In this document: positions 31,197-41,869 of the stretch, one piece after another
How the letters are laid out: every line of letters begins with the position of its first letter
How positions within the stretch are numbered: the first letter of the stretch is position 1
Assembly (NCBI GenBank): GCA_026545765.1
Contig: CM048842.1
Location: 39,193,431-39,257,430, forward strand
DNA length: 64,000 nt
Direction: 5' to 3'
Source of the DNA: Plantago major
Taxonomy: Eukaryota > Streptophyta > Magnoliopsida > Lamiales > Plantaginaceae
Translations under genes and position numbers: made by a program
Notes under the pieces: model-generated
The model's input: only the letters and a program-made list of their open reading frames with translations
The model's database searches: none
What the model was told of the DNA's origin: nothing

Positions 31197-32293
31197 CTCT
31201 TATATAGAGTTTAGAGTGAGTGTTTTTCAGATGAATATTGCACAATTAATCGAGATTAGTCTATCTTTCGTAAGACTAAGCACAAGAAGTTGAGTTTTGC
31301 AGAAGGGTTTTGCAGAAATCTTGAGAGATTTTGCTATTTTGATGCAAGTTTGAAAATTTCGGAATTGGTAAAAGTGTTTGTCTTTTGCCCAAATCCTATA
31401 TATATATAGCAGATAAAATGTACATAGATACAACATACATATAGCTGAATATGAATGCGAAAAAATGACATACATAGAATTTAGATAGAATTACATTAAA
31501 TGAACTAGAAAAAATGAGAAAAATCCGGTTAGGATCAATCTAAAACAGCCCATGAGATATATTATATGATTCAACATGCAGTTAATTATGTCTCTCCGAG
31601 AAGTTGGTTAGCTACTTCTCATGATGCTCGAACATGTACTTGTTTTGAGTGCCTTTTTATGTCTTTGCATCTGCATAGGCGTGGTACGTCCTTTCTACTT
31701 CATTAAATGCGTAGTGGGCCATGTCTGCATTTCTCAACAGACATTACTTGCTTTGTTTTGATCTCACCCGTTGAGATCAAACGTTTATTCATCAAGGGCT
31801 TATATTGAATATCTTGTAATGATATCAATCAACAAATGGTAATGTGCCGACTTGATGGATTTTTAATATGCTACATTCATTGTGTCACTTAGTAAAGAGT
31901 AGGAACACTTAATCGTTTGAGCTTATCATTCTGAGCTTATCATTGTGTCACTTAGTAAAGACATTGCACATGTTTGACTTTCAGAACTTATACTTTTTGG
32001 GCTTTGTGTGTCCATTTCTCTTTATGACTAAATAGCTTTCTGAATTAAAGTGTCAGAAGCTTCAGTCGTTTGAATGTATTTGTCCCACTCTCAGTAAGTA
32101 AGTTCTAGTTTTATTTACTTATTGAGTGTGGACCGACCTTTGCCTTTCTGGATACCCGTTCCAGAAATGTTTTGTCTTTCTGAGTATTGCTACTCAGAAA
32201 CCTTTGCATCACTTCTTATCAACTTGGCAATCTGAGAACTTGTTCTCAGAGGCCTACTCACTTATTCAGCCTTTAGAGATTCAGCACAATTTT
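31197..32293 (-). other. Copia-3 pol-ORF3 spacer
   Basis: There is no ORF in these 1097 bp. In sense order it has hairpins just after the pol stop (32250-32147), then AT-rich sequence, a CTATATATATATAGG motif (31395-31409), and a second TATATAAGAG just before the ORF3 ATG. A degenerate GTGGGACAAAT purine run near 32087 may match the internal polypurine-like run of the other copies. Confidence 0.65.
32147..32250 (-). other. Three perfect hairpins after the Copia-3 pol stop
   Basis: In the sense (minus) direction the first is TCTGAGAAC-AA-GTTCTCAGA (32250-32231). The second is a 10-bp stem TTTCTGAGTA closed by a GCAA tetraloop (32200-32177). The third is TCTGGA-ACGGGTA-TCCAGA (32165-32147), whose loop and stem are identical to those in Copia-1 and Copia-2. 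Confidence 0.7.
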
Positions 32294-35200
32294 TCAGTCC
32301 TTAGGAAACTCCATTAATCCAAGATTATGTCTTAAGGTCAAGAACCGACTTTCTTGTAAGGGCTTAGTGAAGAAATCTGCAAGTTGGTCTTCTGTGCCAA
32401 TCTTGAGTATCTCTATATTGCCTTTCTCAACATGGTCTCTGATGAAGTGGTGTCTAACATCAATGTGCTTTGTTCTGGCATGGAACTTGGGGTTCTGTGT
32501 GATTGCAATAGCACTTGTGTTATCACAGAAAATGGGAGTTTTCTCTTCATTGAGTCCATAGTCTCTGAGTTGTTGTTGAATCCACAGAATTTGTGTTGCA
32601 CAACAACCAAGTGACAATATATTCACCGTGGTAGAAGTTGCAATTGAGTTTTGTTTCTTGCTAAACCATGAGATAAGTCTAGTTCCCAGAAACTGACAAG
32701 TTCCTGAGGTACTTTTCCTATCAAGCATTGATCCAGCATAATCAGCATCTGAGTAACCAGCCAAACTCAATCCACTTTCTTTAGGATACCACAAACCTAC
32801 ATCTACTGTACCTTTCACATACCTTAATATTTTCATAGCAATGTTGTAGTGTGATTGCATTGGATTTGTTTGAAATCTAGCACACACTCCAACTGCATAT
32901 TTAATATCAGGTCTGCTTGCAGTAAGGTAGAGTAGTGAACCTATCAATTTCCTATACTTGTGTTCATCAACACTCTTATCTGATTCAGTATAGGTCATCT
33001 TGGTTCCTATGCTCATAGGTATCTTAGCATTCTTTTCAGAAGGCTTAAGATTGAACTTTGTGAGCATGTCTCTTACATACTTTGTCTGACTAATGAATAT
33101 TCCATCATTGAGTTGCTTGACTTGCAATCCTAGGAAATAGTTCAATTCTCCCATCATGCTCATCTCGAACTTACTTTTCATGAGATTTGCAAAGTCATCA
33201 CAAAGTTGCTTGTCCTTAGATCCAAATATGATGTCATCAACATATACTTGAACTAAGAGTAGTTTCCCATCATGGTTTAAAGTAAATAAAGTTTTATCAA
33301 CTTCACCTTTCTTGAAACCACTTTCCAGAAGGTATTTAGTCAAAGTGTCATACCATGCTCTTGGAGCCTGTTTCAGTCCATAAAGAGCTTTCTGTAGCTT
33401 ATAGACCATTCTACTTTCTGAGGAAACTTCAAAGCCAGGTGGTTGTTCAACATAGACTTCCTCAGCAAGTTCACCATTCAAGAATGCACTCTTGACATCC
33501 ATCTGATAAACTTTAAAGTCTTTGTGAGTCAAGAAGGCGAAAGAGTCTTATTGCATCCAATCTGGCAACTGGTGCATATGACTCAATAAAATCTAAACCT
33601 TCAGTCTGGGTGAATCCCTTGGCAACCAACCTTGCTTTGTTTCTGGTTATTTCACCAGATTCATTCATCTTGTTTCTGAAAACCCACTTAGTTCCAATCA
33701 CAGATATTTCCTTCTACAAATGGAACTAGTTTCCAGACTTTGTTTCTCTCAAACTGATCCAACTCTTCTTGCATTCTTTGAGATCCATCTTGGTCTCTTA
33801 ATGCTTCTTCTCTGATTTTGTCTGATGTTTGAGATAAAACATCCAAAGAGAGAGTTAGATTTTTCAGCTATTGCTCTCCTAGTCCTAACACCTTGATTGA
33901 TTGGTCCAATCACGTCTTTTGCAGGATGATCCTTGATCCATCTTATCATGGGTTTAGGGCTAGTAGGGTCAACATCTATGTGATCTGAATGTGAATCACT
34001 ATGACTTGATACTTCTTCAGTATCTGTGACATTTTGCACCTCAGAAGGGCGGTGAATGTCTGACACTTGCTCAGTGTGAGAGCTTTCTGGGACATGCCTG
34101 TCAGAGAGGTCATTTCCAGAGTTAGCTCTCTGATGAACATCTTCATTTTCCATTTCTGGAATTCTCATGGGAAATTCTTCATCATGTCTGAGAATCATCT
34201 GGTTGTTACTAGGCATTTCATGCTTTTCTTCGTCAGATTCATCCTCTCTTTCCACAATGATATTTTTCCTTTCTGAGAGTTTCTCTTCAGAATCCTTTAT
34301 CATTAGTTCCTTGAACTTTTCTGAGAGTTCATCAGCAAGGGGTGTTTTCTTGCTTCCTTCATAGAATACAACATGAACTGATTCTTCAATCTTCTTTGTT
34401 CTTTTGTTGTAAACTCTGTAAGCTTTGCTATTCATAGAATAACCAAGAAACACACCTTCAGATGCCTTTGGTTGAAATGTTCTTAGATACTCTTTTCCAT
34501 TGTTAAGAACAAAACATCTACAACCAAATACTTTTAGATGTTTGATATTAGGGGGTCCACCAACCAAGAGTTCATAAGGGGTCTTATCATGATGTTTGTT
34601 TATCAAGCATCTGTTCTGAGTGTAGCATGCTGTGTTTACAGCTTCAACCCAATAAACTTCACTTATCTCAGTGTCAGCTAGCATTGTCCTTGCTGCTTCT
34701 TTAAGTGTTCTATTTTTCCTTTCTGCAACACCATTTTGTTGTGGTGTTCTTACAGAGGAAAGTTGGTGTTGTATACCTTTGCTGGTACAAAACTCCTTTA
34801 TGTACTGGTTGACAAACTCAGTACCATGGTCTGTTCTGATTGCAGATACCTTGTCCTTTTTCATGACTTCAAGCTTATTCAGCAAGTTTGGTATCTCCAC
34901 CCTAGCATCAGATTTGTGCTTCAGAAAGATAACCCAAGTGAATCTTGAGAAGTCATCTACAACAACAAGACCATACTTCTTTCCTGCATAACTAGTTACA
35001 GATGATTCAAAAAGATCCATGTGTAATAGTTGCAGTGGTCTAACACTAGAGTGTCTGATTTTGGACTTGAAAGAGATCTTAGATTGTTTCCCCATCTGAC
35101 AGGCAGAACAGATACCATCCTTTCTGAAAGATGTTTTGGGAAGGCCAACCACTAACTCTTTCTTGGCAAGTTTGTTCAGAGTTTTGAAATTCAAGTGACT

Positions 35201-35655
35201 CATTCTTTTGTGCCATAACCAGTGCTCTTCTGTGTGACCTGATTGACTCACCATGAGACATTCTTCAGTTGTGGCAGATGCCCAGTCAGCAACATAAAGA
35301 CTGCCTTTCCGCCGAGCAACCAAGACTGTCTGCTTTGACTCATTGTCAATAAGTTTGCAATACTTTGCTTTGAATTTCACAGTAAATCCCTTGTCTGCAA
35401 ACTGGCTCATGCTAAATAGATTATATTTCAAACCCTTAACATGTAATACGTCAGTGATAGTTAATGATCCTAATTTGACGTTGCCAAATCCCAGAGAGGG
35501 ATTTAATTCTCCTCCAGCAAATCTGATGTCTGGTCCATTGTTGCAAGCTTTGTAATTGACCAGATTTGCTTTGTCTCCTGTCATGTGCTTTCCGCATCCA
35601 CTATCAAATAGCCATTGAGCCTTAGTCCAAGAGGCGTTCTGCACAAAATAGGAAA
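32294..35655 (-). pseudogene. Copia-3 pol: protease, integrase, RT, RNase H
   Basis: All copia pol domains are present in order. The protease has LFDSGCGKHMTGD near 35600. The pre-integrase region has WHKRMSHLNFKTLNKL and CSACQMGKQ. Integrase shows the D,D,E set in LHMDLFES, TDHGTEF and QQNGVAERKNR. RT has [24 protein letters not shown] and [11 protein letters not shown]. RNase H has GYSDADYAGS, FCDNTSAIAI and FTKPLQE. Breaks occur near 33830 (after FGCFISNI) and near 33513-33545 in RT. In RNase H the TTEAEYIAAG block is replaced by an in-frame scrambled version 3 nt shorter (near 32610-32640), so the catalytic Glu is lost. It is otherwise the best-preserved pol of the four. Confidence 0.93.
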
Positions 35656-38165
35656 CTGGAGTTAGGTTCTTGCTTCAGAGATAGAACCATTTAGACTAAA
35701 CATTCTTCCAGTAGGAATCCACATTTTAGTGAATTTCTTGGGAGTTTGTTTTTGTCTAATTTGATCAGAAGGAGATGCAATAAAATTAGTAATTTTGATC
35801 TCAATTTTCCTTCTTGTGGTGTTTCTAGGTGTTCCTTTTGGTGCTTTCTGGACCCTGGGTTTCTGGGATTGCTTTTCAGCAAACTTAGCCTTTCTGGCCA
35901 GGTTCCTTCTAGCTCTGGCATTCAGTTTTTCAGTGGCTTGAGATTTCTTCCACTTCTGTCTATTGCTACGTGCAATATCAGCCTTGCGCCATTGTTCTTG
36001 TCCTTCCTTATATTGTTGCAGAAGAACTTTTCCAATAGCACGATAGCCAATGCCATTTCGAACACCTTTGGCTTTCTGAATACGTTCTTCAGAAGCCTTA
36101 CTAGTTTCTGCACCGTCTTTATTTTCATAAAATGGTACAGTAGAGAATTTACCTATTCCAGCAATTCTTCCTTTCCTAGTAATATAGCAATGTGGATGAT
36201 CACATGTCTGAGGGTTGTATTTCTTTTCAGAAACCTCATCCACAAGTTTCTTGTGAACTTGTTGTTCTTTCAAAGGTTGGGTTGCTACTCCTTTTCCTTT
36301 GTCAGCTACCCTAGCTTTCTGACCAATGCTATAGGTGGTTGAAGAACCATTCTGTTGACTTTTTACAAAGGTCAACCTTTCATCACTCTTCTTCAGAGGA
36401 GATGAATTACTCGATTGTTCATCGAGTCCAATTTCACCTTTCTCAGAGGGATCTCTTAGATAGGATTGAACCTCAGTGAGAGTGTCACTAGCCTTTGCAT
36501 AAGATTGGAAGGATAGCTCTTTCTTTCTGAGTTCTTCATTCTCAGAAAGCAGCTTCATCATTTTCTTGGTAAGTTCATTCAAGGCTAGTTTGTGAGAATT
36601 TTCCTTCTCAGATATCTGAGATTTCAGAAAGGCTATTTCAGCGTTCTTGTTTTCAGATACTCTGATTAGCTTAGTAACCTCTTTTTCAAGAGTTTCTTTG
36701 CTTTCCTCTAGAATTCTGGTTTTGGATTGTGCTTCCAGAAATTCTTTCTCATAACGATCTAATTCACTCTTGACCAACTGGATCCTCAATTCCATCATCA
36801 CTTTCAGTACGTAAATTGTGAATTGTTAGTTACCTCATCACCATAAGACACATTTCAATGTTGGAGATGTCCGGACCAAAGAATCTCAAAGAACTCCACA
36901 CATTTCTTTCTTCTTCAGTCAAGTCAATTACATCGTGGGTGATTCCACAATTACGGTGATGGTAGGTTTGAGTCATCTTAATCTCCATCTTGAATCATCT
37001 CAAAGTCTAGAGCATCAAGTTGAATTTGAATCTTCTTCCTTTCTTCAGTCAGTAAGGCCCTTTGATTTCTCTTGAAATTTCTTCTGTCCTTCTTGTCACC
37101 TATCTTGAGCTTGTTTAAAGCAGGACAATCTCTCTTGAAGTGACCAGGCTTTTGACAATAGAAGCAGATATCATTTCCTATTTCTGCTTCAAGATTAACA
37201 CCTTCTCGAATGGGGGTGTTCAGAGAGTTGTTCACTTGTATGTTCTTTAACTGATGATAGTTTGGGCCAAGATGCTTTTTCAGCTTTTCTTTTGCTTTTC
37301 TTCTCTCAATATCTTGAGTCACAAATTTCTTCATGTGTCTTACTGCAAGAGCATTTTCTTCAGATGCGTCTTTGGTATCCTTCTTTTCAGAAGTGCCTTG
37401 AGAAACTAGAGCAACACTTTGCAATTTTTCAGCTGTTTGTTCTCTCTGAGTTGTCTCATAGTCTACAGTAGCAAGATGAGACAAGAGCTCTACTGGAGTA
37501 ATATTTGGCATCCCTTGATTGAAATAAAAGAACTTAGTGTGTTCCTAGTTGTGATTGAGACTTCTGACAATAGTCTTAATCTTTTCTGACTGGGAGTATC
37601 TATTGCTTTCACCAAGTGCAGCCATATCACTCATAAGTGTAGTAAATCTGAAATCAAGTTCTTCCGGAGTTTTAGTGGGACCTTGTTTGAAGTTTTGAAA
37701 CTTCAATTTAAGAACTTCGAACTTGTTTTCTTTGGTTTTCTCTGTTCTGGCACAGATTTCTTCAATCAATTGCCAGGCAACTTTCGCCGTTTTAGCACCC
37801 CACAGTTTACACTGTATGTGCTCAGGTGTCGATCTGATGATTATATTACGAGGTTGACCATCCAATCTGTGTCTCTTGGCATCTTCAGATGTCCAAAGCT
37901 CTCTTGGCTTGTCTTCATATATAATGCTTCCACGAGCAACATGACCACTATCACTAGCAGCCATGTCCTCGCTTCCATCTTCCTTGTCTGAGGCTTTTCT
38001 TCCATCAGACACCTCAGTAACTTGTTTGAGTTATCTGATTTTGATAGGCCCTTCATTGATGACATAGATCATCTCATCACTAATGGCCTCTAGATGGAGC
38101 ATCATGTTGTTCTTCCATTTCTCGTAGTTTTCTAGCTTTAGAACGGGAGCATCACTCAGAGACAT
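35656..38165 (-). pseudogene. Copia-3 gag
   Basis: The ATG is at 38165 (MSLSDAPVL). The frame covers the capsid-like region, the CCHC knuckle CFYCQKPGHFKRDC near 37172-37131, a coiled coil (about 36800-36540), the Cys/His cluster TCDHPHCYI near 36205, and a basic tail (NARARRNLARKAKF). Two nonsense changes are visible by comparison with Copia-4: TAA for Gln near 38032, and TAG for Trp at about 37545. Frameshifts occur near 37000, between the acidic patch and the coiled coil, and near 35670 just before protease. Gag and pol were probably one frame originally. Confidence 0.88.
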
Positions 38166-38268
38166 ACCTGCACGCTTAACACACAAATTATATAGTCCTC
38201 AGAAAGGGACAAAGTTCCTTCACCTATCTGGGGATCTAGGTTCAGTGCAGAAGGCTTGTGAACCTCCT

Positions 38269-38280
38269 GCTCTGATACCA
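38269..38280 (-). other. Primer-binding site of Copia-3
   Basis: On the minus strand TGGTATCAGAGC begins two bases inside the 5' LTR end (38283). It is the same initiator-tRNA-Met site as in the other copies. Confidence 0.92.
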
Positions 38281-38282
38281 CT

Positions 38283-39704
38283 TGTTGGTCCAGATAACGG
38301 CAAAGTAAAAGACTAGAGGGGGGGGGGGGGTGAATAGTCTTTTAAAACATTTATCGATAAACACAGTTTCTCAGAAACCTGGGGGTTTCTGATACTTAAA
38401 TTCAGAGCGCGGAAGACGTTAAGATAGGTAAGTGCAGAAACAATAAGTGTGTGTGTGCTTTGCTGAAATGTAAATACAGAAAGGTAAATAACACAGCAAG
38501 TATAGTGGTATCTGTAGGTGGCGTAATCCTCCAACTAATCCACTTCGATCTTTCTGAGACCTAGAATTCACTAGAACAGATAATTGAGTTCACCTTACAA
38601 TAATCCTATTCTAAGATTCCTAAACAAATGGTTCCCAACCAAATGTTCCCCCTGAGTTATTTCCCAGCTCCTAGAGCTAAGTACTTCCTCTACTCAGATA
38701 ACCTTGGAGTTATTCCCTGATTTCCCAAATCAAGTACTTCCTCTACGCCACGCCTTGATGGTGTTGGTTATAAGGTTTGTCAGAGAGGCTTCTCGTATAA
38801 CTTTTCAGTTATGTTTTCAGAGAGCCTAATAGAACAAGACTACTTAATACACTTGTTCAGTGGATGACGATCGCTCTTCTTGACCCAAGTAATTGATGTC
38901 CGTTCTGGAGAATGAGCTTCAGAAAGGGTATCTGATAGTTCAACTCTTTCACGAATAACAATCTCTTGTTAAGGTTCAGGACAACTTAGAACTACTAGTG
39001 ATTCTTCAACGTAAAGCTTTCAGAAAGGGTAGTAGAGTGCTTGAGAGAATACTTTGCTTGATGGTAAGTTTGCAAGATAGAGCGTTCTAAGGTGTGTTCT
39101 TCAAGCATCTAAGTGTGTGATATATATAGATAAATTTGAGAGGCGTTTGAATTGTATCCGTTGTGCTCTCTATCAAATTATATCCGTTTATATCTTGAAC
39201 TATGTAATCAGAAGTCACTATCTCTTATTTCAGAGAGGACTTGCTTTTTGCAGCATTTCTGCCGATGCATTTAATGCATAGTACTGTTCATTGTCCTTTA
39301 GTCTCAATGGATACATGAGCCTTTCTGATGGCTTGCATGCTCCATACTCATGATGTCATATGTCCAGAATCATATTTCGAAAGTAAGTTAATGTACTTAA
39401 GAAAGGATTAAGGACATAGTCTTTCCGAGTTAGACTAAACCTTTGTGTCTTCATAAACCTTGTGCAATCTTCAGTCTTCTAATATTCAGAAAAGCTCTAT
39501 TGCTAGGATTGATCTTCATGGTCTTCTTGAAATACAAAATTACACTCAGAGACCTATAATCCTAATACAAGATTTACTAGACTAATCGTACTCAGTGATT
39601 TCCTCTTTTACAATGTTCAAGTGAACCAAGAGCACTTAATCACCTTTCTGACTAAGATAAGAACATGTGATGAGTGATCAAAATACTAATAGATATTCCT
39701 CACA
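38283..39704 (-). repeat. Copia-3 5' LTR
   Basis: It is the partner of 24252-25674. The outer terminus reads TGTGAGGAAT where the 3' LTR has TGTTAGGAAT. It carries a long G-run (forward strand, about 38318-38330) where the partner has a broken run; homopolymer length here may be unreliable. Confidence 0.93.
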
Positions 39705-41590
39705 GGAATACCTCACTGCTGCTGTTGAGACTCAAGCCGACAGAAAACTGATACTTGACATGCTTGAAAAGGCAAAAATCAAGGGTTTTCTATCAGCTCT
39801 ACCCAGTAGAATCTCTTCACTAGATGTGTTAGAATTCTACAACAACTCCAGGATTATATCCTGTGTTTCTAAAGGCACTGCAATAGTGTCTATAAAAACT
39901 TCAGTCCAAGGAAAGGAAATCCTTCTGGACTTAACAACTTTCTGCAAGTTGTTTGACCTTCAAAATCTTGGAAAGGATTTTGAAATAGACACCAAGGATG
40001 ATGATCTCCTTGAAGGTGTAAAACAACTGTACAGTGATGTGTGTGATCTTGAAAAATTAGATACACCCACTGATTTCAAGCTTGCTGTCATCAGAACCAA
40101 ACATCTGCTGGTTCACTGGGATGTGTTGGCATGCATTCTTCATAGATGCTTTGATGGTCTACAAGGAGGTGCTGACCAGATAAGCCAAGAACGCTGGATG
40201 ATGATGTTCTTGTTGTAACAACAAGACAAAAGGCTGGAAAACCCTTTCAATTGGGGAAAGTACGCCTTTATGAAGTTTGTGAAGAAGATTCAAGGCTTTG
40301 AGCCTACAATCGCTAAGGGAATTGCTGAGCCAAAGACCACAGTAAGTTATGGTTTAAAGATATGCTACTTGCTGGAAAAGCTTGGCATTGAGCTTAGAGA
40401 GAAGGCTGACATAGCCAACAGTAACCTACTCTACAAATATGAGTATACGAACATGATGAAAAAGGTTATTGGATCTCAGAAAGGTTCCAAGAAGCGAAAG
40501 ACTGAAGAGGTATATGAGGGAAAAAGTTGCGACCAAGAAGCCCAGAACTTCACGAAAGAAGTCTGCTGGAAAATCAGAAGGCACACCCTTTGAGGTTGTC
40601 GATTCCCAGATACCTGCCGTCGCTGCAGATGAACTCATCAATGAAGATGAACTCATCAATGCTGCAAAAGAGGTATCGACTACTGAACAAGTAGACTCAG
40701 CAAAAGAAAGTGCTTTCAGAAGTGTTAAGACTATTGCCGAAAGCCTTGCTGATGAACTCATCAGTGCTGCTAAAGAAAGTAGTGATAGATACCAAGCCCT
40801 ATTTGCAGAAACAGCAGGAATTATGGACCAATCAGTTCCCAATGCTGATGAGAGCTCTGACAATGAAGATGATGAATTAGTTATCTCTCAAGTCCTAGAA
40901 AAACCAAGAAGGGCTAAGGTTACTGAAAAAGTAACTGGTGTAGAGGTATCTGAAGAAGAACCTACACCACAGGTTGCTGAGCAAGCACCTGTTTCAAAGG
41001 TTGCTGAAGAAGCAACAGTGTCCACGATAACTGGACAAATTACACCATCAGAGCAACAAAGACTGAAGCATATTGAAGATGCTCACGAGTGATGACTAGT
41101 GTTGGAGGATACTGCCATTGCCTCAACACTCAACAGTCTGTCTCAAGCACAACAAGCACAATAGCCAGATAAGGATACTGCTGAAATGATACTTGAGCTG
41201 CAGATACCAGCATCTTTCATTGCTGAAGAAAATCCTGCAAAAGAGCAGGTTCCCCAACTCAATGAGAGGGATCAAACTGAGACATCTGCTCAGAATGATC
41301 AACCAGGGGAGGCAACTGAGTTGCATACTCAGGCAAGGTCTGAAGTACCTAAAACTTCAAACAAAGAAGATGAAATGGAACAACAACAACGCATAGAAGG
41401 GTCACAAGTTCCAGAGACCAATCAGCCTGACATTGCTCAGGTTCAAAAAGAAGTAGAAGTTGTTGAGGAATTGCCCACTCAATCCTCACAACATATGGAA
41501 ATTGATGAGGCATCAAGGCCTTCATCACAAGAAAAGATTCCAGAAACTGCACAAGTTTCTGTGAGACAAACATCTGAGCCTCCAACAGAG

Positions 41591-41869
41591 GTAATTGACA
41601 TCTCAAATATCTGATTAGTCAATAAAAATTTTCTTGATAAAATTTCCTAAGTGTTATGTTTTAATTCTCAGGTTCAAGCAGAAAGAACGGTTGGTGAGGA
41701 ACAGACTTCCAAGTTTCCACCTCACAACAAGATATCTGAGGCAACCCCTGTCTCAGTAGTACAAGTCTCTGAGCCTGATGTACTCATTCAGGTACCTCAG
41801 AAACCTAACTACACTTGTACTCAGATATCTACACAAGTTTTGAATCTAACTCAAAACTCTTTCTTTCAG
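41591..41869 (+). other. Two introns in Copia-2 ORF3
   Basis: Intron 41591-41671 (81 nt, GAG|GTAATTG...TCTCAG|GTT) and intron 41792-41869 (78 nt, CAG|GTACCTC...TTTCAG|GCT) flank a 120-nt exon, both in phase 0. They match the last two of the five introns in Copia-1. The first three are absent at 41440|41441, where exons are fused precisely. Confidence 0.72.

Larger units (their letters stand above)
24252..39704 (-). mobile_element. Copia-3: ORF3-bearing copia element in reverse orientation inside Copia-2 ORF3
   Basis: Two LTRs (24252-25674 and 38283-39704, 1423 and 1422 bp) face the minus strand and flank PBS, gag, pol, spacer, ORF3 and polypurine tract. The target duplication GGAAT is at 24247-24251 and 39705-39709. 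Deleting the element joins MIKE to YLTA, exactly as in the uninterrupted Copia-1 ORF3 (54637 onward). This proves the insertion site. LTR family B differs from A in much of U3 but shares the termini, U5 end and PBS. The two LTRs are very similar, so the insertion is relatively recent. Confidence 0.95.
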
